From an uncultured Thermomicrobia bacterium (GTDB lineage: Bacteria; Chloroflexota; Chloroflexia; Thermomicrobiales; JALYUS01): a DNA stretch of 13,006 nt. Below the pieces are notes generated by a model that ran no database searches, was not told where the DNA came from, and was given only the letters and a program-made list of their open reading frames with translations. Shown one piece after another: positions 6,258 through 12,970 of this stretch. The position numbers and the translations under genes were made by a program. The DNA is taken from NCBI GenBank assembly GCA_937968015.1, contig CALBSO010000019.1:1-13006 (forward strand), read 5' to 3'. Within the stretch, counting starts at the first letter, position 1. Each line of letters starts with the position of its first letter.

Positions 6258-9002
6258 TTATGCGAGGCTTCCGACCTCTTCCTTCGTCGCTTCGTCCGGC
6301 GGCTGAGAGTACGGGAGGGTGAAGACGAAGGTGCTGCCCTTGCCGACCTCAGAGTCCACCCAGATCTGGCCGCCGTGCGCCTCGATCAGCCCTTTCGTGA
6401 TGTAGAGGCCGAGGCCCAGCCCTTGCACGCCGAGGGTCAGGGCGCCCTGCGCGCGGTAGAAGCGCCCGAACAGTTGCGGCAGCGCCTCCGGGACGATGCC
6501 GATGCCGTGGTCGCTCACCGAGACGCGCGCCTCGTAGCCGCGATCTTCGACGCGCAAGAGGATGTCACCGCCATCCGGGGAATACTTGATCGCGTTCGAC
6601 ACGAGGTTCTGTATCACCTGCGCGAGCCGGTCGCCATCCCACCAGCCGATGAGTGGCTGATCGGGAAGGTCCACGCGCAGTCGGTGTCCCTTCACCAGCG
6701 CCCGCGCCTGCTCCACGCAACGATGCGCCAGCGCGACGAGATCTATCTCGGAGCGGTTGAGTTCCAGCCCGCGCGACTCCAGCCGCGCCACATCGCGCAG
6801 ATCGTCAACGAGCCGTTCGAGGAGATTTGTCTGGCTGACGATCACCTCCATACCGCGCGCGTCATAGACGGCGCGGCGCTGCATCAGTTGGGCATACCCT
6901 TTCAATGAGGTGAGGGGGTTGCGGAGTTCGTGTGTGACCATCGAGATGAAATCGCGCTGCGTTTGCTCCTGCATGCGGCGGGCGGAAATATCCCGCCATG
7001 TGCCGAGGTAGACGGTGCCGCTCGGCAGCGAAACGGTGGTCAGGTAGCCCTCGACCGGCACGATTGTGCCATCTTTACGCCGCCATTCGGACTCGCCGCG
7101 CCACGTACCTGTCCTCTCAAAGTCCCGATGGGCTTGTCGCGCCCTTTCGGGGTCGGCGGAGAGATCGCCGACGCGCATCTGGCGCAACTCCGCGACGGTG
7201 TAGCCGAGCAGTTCGGTCAGGGCGGGATTCGCGTCCAGATAGTGGCCACTCGGACTGAGGACGACAACCGCATCCCCGACCCCCTCGAAGAGTGCGCGGA
7301 ATCGCTCCTGGGAATCCTGCGCGTCGTGATAGAGCCGCGCGTTGTCTACCGCGATGGCGGCGCGCCGAGCGAGTTCCTGCGCGAGCGCACGGTCCGCTTC
7401 GTCGTACTGCCTGCCCGATTCCGCCGCGACAAATGAGAGTGTGCCGAGCACCGCATCGCGCGCGACGAGTGGGACGATCATCACCGACCGCATGCCGAGT
7501 TCTCGCAGCACGCGCAAATGCTCCGCATCCCGCGCGCCGGCGACGAGTATGGCATCGGTGATTTCCGGCACCAGCACAGACTGACGCGAGCGGACGACCC
7601 CCGGTATCCCGCCGGATTCTGACGGATCGGGCGGGTAGCGCTGCCGGACTTCGCGCGCCATCGCTACCTTCGCGGGATCAACATGGGCGACCACGACAGG
7701 GCGGAAGGTATCACCCTCGATCAATTCGACGGCGCACCAATCCGCAATGTGCGGGACGGCGAGATGCGCGACGCGCTGCAACGTCGTTTCATACTCGAGC
7801 GAACTGGCGAGGAGCGTGCTCGCATCCACGAGGAACCGCTGCGCTTCCTCGCTACGCCGCCGCTCGGTGATGTCGCGATAGTTGCTGACGATCGCGCGGA
7901 TGTGTGGTTCATCCAACAGATTGGTGCCGGTGCCCTCGAACCAGCGCCACGATCCATCCTTGCGCAGCAGCCGGTACTGGGTCGTCGAGCTCGCCCCCGG
8001 TTGATCGAGTAATCCGCCGAGGAAGTGCATTGTCCGCTCGCGGTCATCGGGATGGATGAGATCGAAGGCGCTCCGGCCGACGAGTTCTTCCGCGGTGTAG
8101 CCGAGGACCTGTTCGGTGGAGGGGCCGGCATACTGGACGATCCCTTCGGCATCAATGAGCGCGATCGCGTCCGAACTCTTCTCGATCAGGGAGCGGAAGC
8201 GCTGCTCGCTCGCGCGGAGCGCCATTTCGGCATTGCGGCTTTCCGTGATGTCCCGAAAAATGTTGATGGCGAATCGCACCGCGCCGCGCCCATCGAAAAT
8301 GGGTGTCGCGTTGATGATGCTCCAGCGTTCCTCGCCGCTCTCATGGGCGCGAAAGCGGAGCATCGTCTCCGGTGGCTGCTCGCCGAGGAGCGCCCGCCGC
8401 CCCGGGAGTTGCGCGAGTTGGACCGGCTCTCCCGCTTCATCCATGATGTCGAACTTCCCCCGCGCTTCGTCGGTCGTCGCGGCCAGCAGCGCTTCCGCTG
8501 AGGAATAGCCGCTGTACCGGGCGGCGGCGTCATTGGCGTAGATCACCTTTCCGCTCGCCTCCTGTACCGTGATCCCATCCGTGACGCCTTGCAGGATCGC
8601 CGCGAGTTGATCGCGCGATTGCCGCAACCCTTCCTCCGCCCGCATGCGCGCGCCGCTCAGGAAACTGGTGAGGAAACCGATGGCGGAGAATATCGCGAGT
8701 TGGAAGGCGCTCCGCAGACTTGTAATCGAGAAGGAGTACGTTGGTCCGAGGAAGAAGTAGAGGATCGAGGCCGCGCCGATTATCGTCGCGAGCGCTCCCG
8801 GCCCGAATCCGCCGTACCAGGCGCTCATGATGATGACGGCGAAGTAAAGGGTGGACGGCGTCGCCATAAACAGCCCGTGGAAAAAGTGCGAGATGAGCAT
8901 GGCAATCAGGCTGGCGACGATTGCCAGACCATAGCGACTCACGGGTGAGCGCGCTGATTGACTCCGTGGCAGAGTGAGCAACGTGCCGTTGCGCTGCCGC
9001 AC
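6258..9002 (-). CDS. Membrane-bound PAS/GAF sensor histidine kinase with DUF4118 domain
   Basis: This 914-residue kinase has, in order: a four-segment DUF4118 (KdpD-like) membrane domain (about 22-117), PAS 1 (130-253), PAS 2 (265-380), a GAF domain (388-558), PAS 3 (565-675), a HisKA dimerisation domain and a HATPase domain (about 785-898). The phosphoacceptor is H691 in VTHELRNPL. The ATP-binding boxes are N803 (NLVSNAIKYS), D831-G-x-G (DHGIGI) and GLGLGLYITKGL (861-872). PAS segments end in the usual FRDITE-type linkers. I chose the GTG at 9002 because GGGGGA lies about five bases upstream. A TTG at 9077 would add 25 residues, but it has no ribosome binding site and would run through a strong hairpin. 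There is no receiver domain, and no response regulator is encoded in the window, so it is an orphan kinase here. The signal is unknown. Its 3' end lies 34 bases from the convergent small gene. Confidence 0.93.
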   Translation of the reverse strand: MRQRNGTLLTLPRSQSARSPVSRYGLAIVASLIAMLISHFFHGLFMATPSTLYFAVIIMSAWYGGFGPGALATIIGAASILYFFLGPTYSFSITSLRSAFQLAIFSAIGFLTSFLSGARMRAEEGLRQSRDQLAAILQGVTDGITVQEASGKVIYANDAAARYSGYSSAEALLAATTDEARGKFDIMDEAGEPVQLAQLPGRRALLGEQPPETMLRFRAHESGEERWSIINATPIFDGRGAVRFAINIFRDITESRNAEMALRASEQRFRSLIEKSSDAIALIDAEGIVQYAGPSTEQVLGYTAEELVGRSAFDLIHPDDRERTMHFLGGLLDQPGASSTTQYRLLRKDGSWRWFEGTGTNLLDEPHIRAIVSNYRDITERRRSEEAQRFLVDASTLLASSLEYETTLQRVAHLAVPHIADWCAVELIEGDTFRPVVVAHVDPAKVAMAREVRQRYPPDPSESGGIPGVVRSRQSVLVPEITDAILVAGARDAEHLRVLRELGMRSVMIVPLVARDAVLGTLSFVAAESGRQYDEADRALAQELARRAAIAVDNARLYHDAQDSQERFRALFEGVGDAVVVLSPSGHYLDANPALTELLGYTVAELRQMRVGDLSADPERARQAHRDFERTGTWRGESEWRRKDGTIVPVEGYLTTVSLPSGTVYLGTWRDISARRMQEQTQRDFISMVTHELRNPLTSLKGYAQLMQRRAVYDARGMEVIVSQTNLLERLVDDLRDVARLESRGLELNRSEIDLVALAHRCVEQARALVKGHRLRVDLPDQPLIGWWDGDRLAQVIQNLVSNAIKYSPDGGDILLRVEDRGYEARVSVSDHGIGIVPEALPQLFGRFYRAQGALTLGVQGLGLGLYITKGLIEAHGGQIWVDSEVGKGSTFVFTLPYSQPPDEATKEEVGSLA

Positions 9003-9041
9003 ATTATCCCCCGATACACCGCGCGGACAATACCGGCCGGT

Positions 9042-9072
9042 CGCACGTTCAGCCGTCAGGGTTGAACGTGCG
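9042..9072. repeat. Perfect 10-bp inverted repeat (hairpin or operator) in the kinase leader
   Basis: CGCACGTTCA at 9042-9051 is matched exactly by TGAACGTGCG at 9063-9072. Inside it G9052-T9062 (wobble), C9053-G9061 and C9054-G9060 can also pair, leaving a five-base loop. It lies 40 bases upstream of the kinase GTG. There is no T-run after either arm, so it is not an intrinsic terminator. An operator for a dimeric regulator, or a stem in the kinase mRNA leader, are the likely roles. Confidence 0.6.
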
Positions 9073-9141
9073 CCCAAACGACGGGGTCGCGCCGCATGCT
9101 GCTTTCCGCGCCGCTATTCTACCGCAGAGAGCGGGCACTAT

Positions 9142-9195
9142 GCAGCAGGCAGCGGGTGGTGGAACATGGACATCCTGCTGCCCGCTGCCTGCTGC
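9142..9195 (+). repeat. Long imperfect hairpin with perfect 15-bp outer stem upstream of the deacetylase
   Basis: GCAGCAGGCAGCGGG (9142-9156) and CCCGCTGCCTGCTGC (9181-9195) are exact reverse complements. The six inner positions on each side (9157-9162 with 9175-9180) pair as two G-C and four G-U pairs if transcribed from the plus strand, giving a 21-pair stem and a 12-base loop. The element ends 41 bases before the deacetylase ATG. It could be a structured 5' leader, or a dispersed palindromic repeat that happens to lie here. Confidence 0.65.
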
Positions 9196-9236
9196 CGAGC
9201 ATTGACGCCGCTGCGCACCCATGTGAGACTCCCGCG

Positions 9237-10175
9237 ATGAACCGCACGCCGATTGTCTACAGCGATCAGTACCTCGATCACCACACCGGCCCGCACCCGG
9301 AGACGGAACGGCGTCTTGTAGCGATTATCGAGCACCTCGAAGCGGAGGGGTTGCTGAAAGATCGCCCACTCCTCACACCGACGAAGGCGCCGCGCGAGGC
9401 GATCGTGCGGGTGCATGACGCCGCGTACATGGATGCGCTGGAGCGATTTTGCGCGGCGGGCGGCGGATGGCTCGAACCGAGCACCGTCGTCTCGGCGGAA
9501 TCATTCGATGTCGCGCTGCTCGCCGCCGGGGGGGCGATCCGTGCCGTGGACGCCGTGCTTACCGGCGAGGCCGAACGACTCTTCGCACTCGTTCGCCCGC
9601 CCGGCCATCACGCGACGGTGGAGACAGGGATGGGCTTCTGCCTCTTCAACAATGTCGCCATCGCCGCCCGGCATGCATATGACCGCTACGGCCTCGAACG
9701 GGTGGCGATCATAGATTGGGATGTGCACCATGGCAACGGCACGAACGACATCTTCTACGACGATCCGCATGTGCTTTTCGTCTCTGTCCACCAGTACCCG
9801 CTCTATCCGGGAAGCGGGCTGGCAACGGAGCGCGGCGCAGGGGAGGGGGAGGGGTATACCCTCAACATCCCGCTCCCGCCGCACTCGGGCGATGCGGACT
9901 ACCTGCGCGTCTTCGACGACGTAATCGGCCCGCTCGTCCTCGCGTACCGGCCGGAACTGCTCTTCATCTCCGCTGGGTACGACGCGTCGCGGGATGATCC
10001 GCTCGCTGAGATGCGTGTCACGGACGACGGCTTCCGGCAGATGGCCGAGCGCGTCGTCGGTTGGGCGGACACCTGCTGCGATGGCCGGATCGTCGCCTTG
10101 CTCGAAGGCGGCTACGATCTCGCTGCGCTGGCGCGCGGCGTCGCCATCACGCTGCGCGTGCTCGATCGTGGGTAA
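9237..10175 (+). CDS. Histone deacetylase family protein (AcuC / acetylpolyamine amidohydrolase type)
   Basis: The 312-residue protein is a zinc-dependent deacetylase of the arginase/deacetylase fold. Visible landmarks are HPETERR (20-26), the active-site pair H124-H125 in RPPGHHA, GFCLFNNVAIAA (133-144), the zinc motif DWDVHHGNGT with D162 and H164 (160-169), VHQYPLYPGSG (184-194), the third zinc ligand D249 in SAGYDASRDDP and the catalytic tyrosine Y293 in EGGYDL. All key residues are intact, so it should be active. Bacterial relatives deacetylate acetyl-lysine on proteins such as acetyl-CoA synthetase, or acetylated polyamines; the sequence alone does not tell which. The ATG at 9237 fits the family N-terminus although its ribosome binding site is weak; the frame is open from 9096. 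The last 29 bases overlap the convergent methyltransferase gene. Confidence 0.92.
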   Translation: MNRTPIVYSDQYLDHHTGPHPETERRLVAIIEHLEAEGLLKDRPLLTPTKAPREAIVRVHDAAYMDALERFCAAGGGWLEPSTVVSAESFDVALLAAGGAIRAVDAVLTGEAERLFALVRPPGHHATVETGMGFCLFNNVAIAARHAYDRYGLERVAIIDWDVHHGNGTNDIFYDDPHVLFVSVHQYPLYPGSGLATERGAGEGEGYTLNIPLPPHSGDADYLRVFDDVIGPLVLAYRPELLFISAGYDASRDDPLAEMRVTDDGFRQMAERVVGWADTCCDGRIVALLEGGYDLAALARGVAITLRVLDRG

Positions 10176-11049
10176 TCGCGCACCCGTCGCTCTTCCCGCA
10201 AAGACGCCGGACGAGCGATGGCGAGAGATAGAGCGATTCATACGTATTGCTTTGTTGGCCCAGGAGCGTCGCCTGCGATGACCTGCCCGCGTCAATCTCG
10301 ATGCGCGTCAGGCCAAGCGGAGACGGAATCGGCCTGCCATAATGCTTTTCGCCTGTTCGACCGTCATAACTGAGGATATATGCGATGTCGTTTGCGTTCA
10401 GCATTGCCAGATCAGCCATGAACGCATCGTGACTGAGGCCCGTGCTATAACGGGGGTCGCGGTTGCCACAGACGCCCTGATACGGGGGGTCCATGTAGAC
10501 GATATCGCCTGGTGTCGCGCCTTCAAGCGCGCGGCGATACTCACCGTGCATCAGGCATGTCCGGCCTTTGAAAATCCGTGACGCACCGTAGATATTCTTC
10601 CTCATTGTTGAAGGGATCGTACCCTTCCTGCGGTTGTCGGCGCTTTGGTTGAATTCTCCATTCGCGTTGTAGCGAACGGAGGCTTTCACGCACCGTGTGA
10701 GGAGAAAGAGGAAATAATCAGGGCGCTGCGTGCGGTTAAATTCATCGCGAATGCGGTTGTAGTACTGCGTTTCGCTTGCGGCAAATTGCCCCTGCCAGAT
10801 TCGCTCGTACTGTTCCGCGATTTCCTCCGGCTGCTGAATGATGGTGTCCCACAAGAGCATCAGGGGGATATTGGCGTCATTGAGCACGAAGGCACGGACC
10901 GTATCCTGGTAGGCGGTGGCGAGAGAAACCGCTGCTGAACCCGCGAATGGCTCGATCAGTCTCTCTACGCCTTTGGGAAAAAACGAGAGAATCGCCTGGG
11001 CGAGGCCGCGTTTGCTTCCTTGATAGGGAATGGGATGGGGAATAGCCAA
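10147..11049 (-). CDS. D12-class N6-adenine DNA methyltransferase (Dam-like, solitary)
   Basis: The 300-residue protein carries the motif order of D12/alpha-class adenine methyltransferases: YQGSKRGLA at 9-17 (motif X), EPFAGSAAV at 33-41 (AdoMet-binding motif I) and DPPYQG at 187-192 (catalytic motif IV). A C-terminal segment, LLGQQSNTYESLYL, also fits the class. Dam and DpnM in this class modify GATC, but the target here is not readable from sequence. I prefer the TTG at 11049, which has GGAGA five bases upstream; a TTG at 11073 would add eight residues. GC counted by hand over five 60-base lines is about 54%, below both neighbours (roughly 62-70%), which suggests acquisition by transfer. 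No restriction endonuclease gene is adjacent, so it is an orphan methyltransferase. Its stop lies inside the end of the convergent deacetylase gene. Confidence 0.88.
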   Translation of the reverse strand: MAIPHPIPYQGSKRGLAQAILSFFPKGVERLIEPFAGSAAVSLATAYQDTVRAFVLNDANIPLMLLWDTIIQQPEEIAEQYERIWQGQFAASETQYYNRIRDEFNRTQRPDYFLFLLTRCVKASVRYNANGEFNQSADNRRKGTIPSTMRKNIYGASRIFKGRTCLMHGEYRRALEGATPGDIVYMDPPYQGVCGNRDPRYSTGLSHDAFMADLAMLNANDIAYILSYDGRTGEKHYGRPIPSPLGLTRIEIDAGRSSQATLLGQQSNTYESLYLSPSLVRRLCGKSDGCAITHDRARAA

Positions 11050-11091
11050 GGCGTTCTCCGCTTCAAGCCGCAACGCATCTCAATCTGGCAT

Positions 11092-11100
11092 TGGTATCAT
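11092..11100 (+). promoter_or_regulatory. Possible extended -10 promoter for the GNAT gene
   Basis: TGG followed by TATCAT (five of six matches to TATAAT) forms an extended -10 element about 50 bases upstream of the acetyltransferase ATG. No good -35 is seen at standard spacing, as is common for extended -10 promoters. It overlaps the -10 of the divergent methyltransferase promoter. Confidence 0.35.
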
Positions 11101-11124
11101 AGGGTGTTCGTACGGCGGACACAA
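11096..11124 (-). promoter_or_regulatory. Possible -35/-10 promoter for the DNA methyltransferase
   Basis: On the minus strand TTGTGT (11119-11124) and TATGAT (11096-11101, five of six matches) are separated by exactly 17 bases. The predicted start near 11089 would give a leader of about 40 bases to the TTG at 11049, but only about 15 to the TTG at 11073, which mildly favours the shorter start. Confidence 0.4.
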
Positions 11125-11150
11125 GGACGATCATCGTCGGAGCGCAGAGG

Positions 11151-11597
11151 ATGCCGGAGTATCGGTTGCGCCAGGCCACGGACGCGGATAACGACTTCTT
11201 GTATCGCCTGCACGTCGCGGCGATGCGCGATCTCGTCGCGCAAGTGTGGGGGTGGGATGATGCCTGGCAGGAGCGGTTCTTCGCGGCGCACTTCGATCCC
11301 GCGCACTCCCGGATTGTCGTTGTGGATGGGAGGGATGTCGGGGTCGTCGCCGTCGAGTGGGGCGCGGCAGACGCCTTTCTCTCGAACATCGAAATCCTGC
11401 CGGACTCTCAGGGGCGAGGGCTGGGAGCTGCCCTCGTCACTGGGATCATTGCGGAGGCGGATGCGCGCAATCTCCCGGTACGGCTGCAAGTGCTGAAGAT
11501 CAACCCCGCCCGGCGGCTCTACGAACGGCTCGGCTTTGTCATCACCGGAGAGACCGAGACGCATTACTTGATGGTCAGACAACGATCATCATGTTGA
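11151..11597 (+). CDS. GNAT family N-acetyltransferase
   Basis: The 148-residue protein is a compact GNAT acetyltransferase. It shows the N-terminal LRQATDADNDFLYRLH strand-helix, the strand pair SRIVVVDGRDVGVVAVEWG (53-71), and the acetyl-CoA pyrophosphate loop as SQGRGLGAAL (86-95), followed by the motif B region with NPARRLYERLGFV (118-130). The acceptor could be a small amine, an antibiotic or a protein lysine. The ATG at 11151 has GGAGCG eight bases upstream and AGAGG immediately before it. It is transcribed divergently from the DNA methyltransferase and converges on the VOC gene, 24 bases apart. Its closeness to an AcuC-type deacetylase gene recalls AcuA/AcuC pairs, but nothing in the sequence proves a shared substrate. 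Confidence 0.9.
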   Translation: MPEYRLRQATDADNDFLYRLHVAAMRDLVAQVWGWDDAWQERFFAAHFDPAHSRIVVVDGRDVGVVAVEWGAADAFLSNIEILPDSQGRGLGAALVTGIIAEADARNLPVRLQVLKINPARRLYERLGFVITGETETHYLMVRQRSSC

Positions 11598-11614
11598 TGA
11601 AGCAGGCTTCATCA
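11595..11614. terminator. Hairpin between convergent GNAT and VOC genes, possible bidirectional terminator
   Basis: TGATGAAGC (11595-11603) and GCTTCATCA (11606-11614) form a perfect nine-base stem with an AG centre. The left arm includes the TGA stop of the acetyltransferase, and the right arm ends eight bases from the VOC stop. There is no T-run on either side, so classical Rho-independent termination is doubtful, but the position between convergent ends supports a termination or 3'-end protecting role. Confidence 0.5.
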
Positions 11615-11621
11615 GTACTAC

Positions 11622-12128
11622 TCAGGCGGGCGCGCTCGCCGGTTCGTACTCCTTGAGCAACCCTTCAAGATCGAGTGGCTTGGTGTACATGAGGAGGTCG
11701 CCCTCCTTCGGGCGGGGCCACTCGCTTCTCGGGCGGTCCCAGCAGAGTTCGACGCCGTTGCCGTCCGGGTCATTCAGATAGAGCGCCTCACTCACACCGT
11801 GGTCGGATGCGCCGCCGATTGGCCACTGATGCTCGATCAGGCGATGAAGGGCGCGGGAGAGTTCGCGGCGGGTCGGGTAGCGGATGGCGAAATGATACAG
11901 CCCCGTCGTGCCCGGCGCGGGGGCGGGCGCACCGACACCGTTCCAGGTATTCAGGCCGATATGGTGATGGTAGCCGCCCGCCGAGAGAAAGACCGCGCTC
12001 GGCCCGTAGCGCATCGTGATCTCGAAGCCAAGGATGTCATGATAGAAATGCACCGCCCGGTCAAGGTCCGCGACCGTCAGATGCACATGGCCGATGGCCG
12101 TCTCAGGATGGATCGCGTTCGTATCCAT
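11622..12128 (-). CDS. VOC family protein (catechol 2,3-dioxygenase/CatE-like)
   Basis: The 168-residue protein has the paired beta-alpha-beta-beta-beta modules of the vicinal oxygen chelate fold. Candidate metal ligands are H16 (GHVHLTVADL), H79 (GLYHFAIR) and E127 (GNGVELCWDRP). The segment YHHHIGLNTW at 53-62 is typical of the Bacillus CatE-type extradiol dioxygenases. CatE proteins are usually about 280 residues with two such units, so this is a one-unit or shortened relative. It may be a dioxygenase, a glyoxalase-type isomerase or a resistance protein. The ATG at 12128 has AAGGGA about seven bases upstream. It stands alone, divergent from hisH and convergent with the acetyltransferase. 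Confidence 0.87.
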   Translation of the reverse strand: MDTNAIHPETAIGHVHLTVADLDRAVHFYHDILGFEITMRYGPSAVFLSAGGYHHHIGLNTWNGVGAPAPAPGTTGLYHFAIRYPTRRELSRALHRLIEHQWPIGGASDHGVSEALYLNDPDGNGVELCWDRPRSEWPRPKEGDLLMYTKPLDLEGLLKEYEPASAPA

Positions 12129-12248
12129 GCTGTTTCCCTTTCATTGTGATCCATGAGTCAGTATCGCGCGCCGCTCACGTATGAGAGCGACGGAGCGCCC
12201 GCCCATATTCCCGCTAGCCGCGCCGCGTGATTCATGCGATAAAGAAAA

Positions 12249-12258
12249 GGAATATTCC
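12249..12258. repeat. 10-base palindrome GGAATATTCC
   Basis: A perfect ten-base palindrome in an AT-rich patch (12236-12258) of the otherwise GC-rich divergent VOC-hisH intergenic region. It could overlap a promoter or be a small operator, but palindromes of this size also arise by chance. Confidence 0.25.
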
Positions 12259-12266
12259 GCATTGCT

Positions 12267-12314
12267 CCCCCTCTCCATTGCTGCGAGGCAATAGCGAGGG
12301 GGCCGGGGGGTGAG
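12267..12314. repeat. Hairpin repeat ending in the hisH ribosome binding site, REP-like
   Basis: CCCCCTC (12267-12273) pairs with GAGGGGG (12296-12302), and inside it ATTGC (12277-12281) pairs with GCAAT (12288-12292) around a six-base loop. The right flank, GGGGGCCGGGGGGTGAG, resembles from memory a class of dispersed palindromic repeats that end in GGGCCGGGGTGAGGG-like text in many GC-rich genomes. The same flank supplies GGGGTGAG, five to six bases before the hisH ATG. It could therefore be both a repeat copy and part of the hisH translation start. Confidence 0.5.
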
Positions 12315-12316
12315 AT

Positions 12317-12970
12317 ATGGAACCAATCGCGATCCTCGATTACGGCGGCGGCAACGTCGCCAACGCCCGCAATGCCTTCGAGCATGAGGGCGCACATGTC
12401 GTTATCACCGCCGATCACGAGGTGATCCGGCGCGCGCCCGGTGTCGTCCTCCCCGGTGTGGGGGCAACGGCAGACGTGATGGGCGGGCTGGAGGAGCGCG
12501 GCCTCGTCCCGATTATCCATGAGGTGATTGACCGGGGCACGACGCCCTTCCTCGGTATCTGCGTCGGCCTGCAAGTGCTCCTCGACCGCAGCGAGGAAGG
12601 GGAGAGACATCTCTGCCTTGGCGTCGCGCCCGGTGCGGTGCGGCGGTTGCCGCAGGGGATCATTGTGCCGCACATGGGCTGGAATGCCGTGCGCCAGACG
12701 CAACAGCATCCGTTGTGGGAAGGCATCGCGGACCGGACGCCTTTCTACTTCGTCCACTCCTTTTTCTGCGACATCGCCGACCCGACATGGATGGCGGGCG
12801 AGACGGCATACGGCGTCCATTTCGCCTCCGTCCTCGCGCACGGCAATGTGATGGGGACGCAGTTCCACCCGGAGAAGAGTGGCGCGGCGGGGTTGCGCCT
12901 GCTGCGAAACTTCGTCGGTATCGTTGCGGGCGCGTACGCGGTGCTACCCGTCCCCGCCGCCGTCCGATGA
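12317..12970 (+). CDS. hisH: Imidazole glycerol phosphate synthase glutaminase subunit HisH
   Basis: The 217-residue protein is the class I glutamine amidotransferase that supplies ammonia to HisF in histidine biosynthesis, together making IGP and AICAR from PRFAR. The start AILDYGGGN (5-13) matches the HisH-specific N-terminus. PGVGA (46-50) follows, the nucleophile C82 sits in GICVGLQ, and the rest of the triad is H184 and E186 in GTQFHPEKSG. The internal PHMGWN segment is also diagnostic. Length is normal. The ATG at 12317 follows GGGGTGAG. Its stop overlaps the hisA start (ATGA), so the genes are translationally coupled in a his operon that continues past the right edge. Confidence 0.96.
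   Translation: MEPIAILDYGGGNVANARNAFEHEGAHVVITADHEVIRRAPGVVLPGVGATADVMGGLEERGLVPIIHEVIDRGTTPFLGICVGLQVLLDRSEEGERHLCLGVAPGAVRRLPQGIIVPHMGWNAVRQTQQHPLWEGIADRTPFYFVHSFFCDIADPTWMAGETAYGVHFASVLAHGNVMGTQFHPEKSGAAGLRLLRNFVGIVAGAYAVLPVPAAVR

Larger units (their letters stand above)
9003..9236. promoter_or_regulatory. Divergent control region between the histidine kinase and the deacetylase
   Basis: These 234 bases contain no convincing gene. They carry two perfect inverted repeats, at 9042-9072 and 9142-9195, listed separately. A possible plus-strand -10 (TATTCT, 9115-9120) and a possible minus-strand -10 (TATTGT, 9027-9032) lack good -35 partners at standard spacing, so promoter placement is uncertain. 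Confidence 0.4.

Noticed and set aside
6227..6316. Short plus-strand open frame starting MTGDRKRY after the frame-changed gene
   Set aside because: It quickly enters the antisense of the kinase C-terminus and stops after about 30 codons; nothing supports coding.
9003..9077. Longer kinase starting at a TTG at 9077
   Set aside because: There is no ribosome binding site, the added residues have no family support, and the segment contains a strong inverted repeat, whereas the GTG at 9002 has GGGGGA upstream.
9121..9200. Possible T-box leader, because GGGTGG and AGAGAG appear near the hairpin
   Set aside because: The required ACCGCG after GGGTGG is absent, the element is far too short for a stem I, and the downstream gene is not an aminoacylation or amino acid gene.
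9501..10295. Minus-strand open frame of 264 codons opposite the deacetylase
   Set aside because: It runs antisense through conserved zinc and active-site motifs of the deacetylase and shows no family features of its own.
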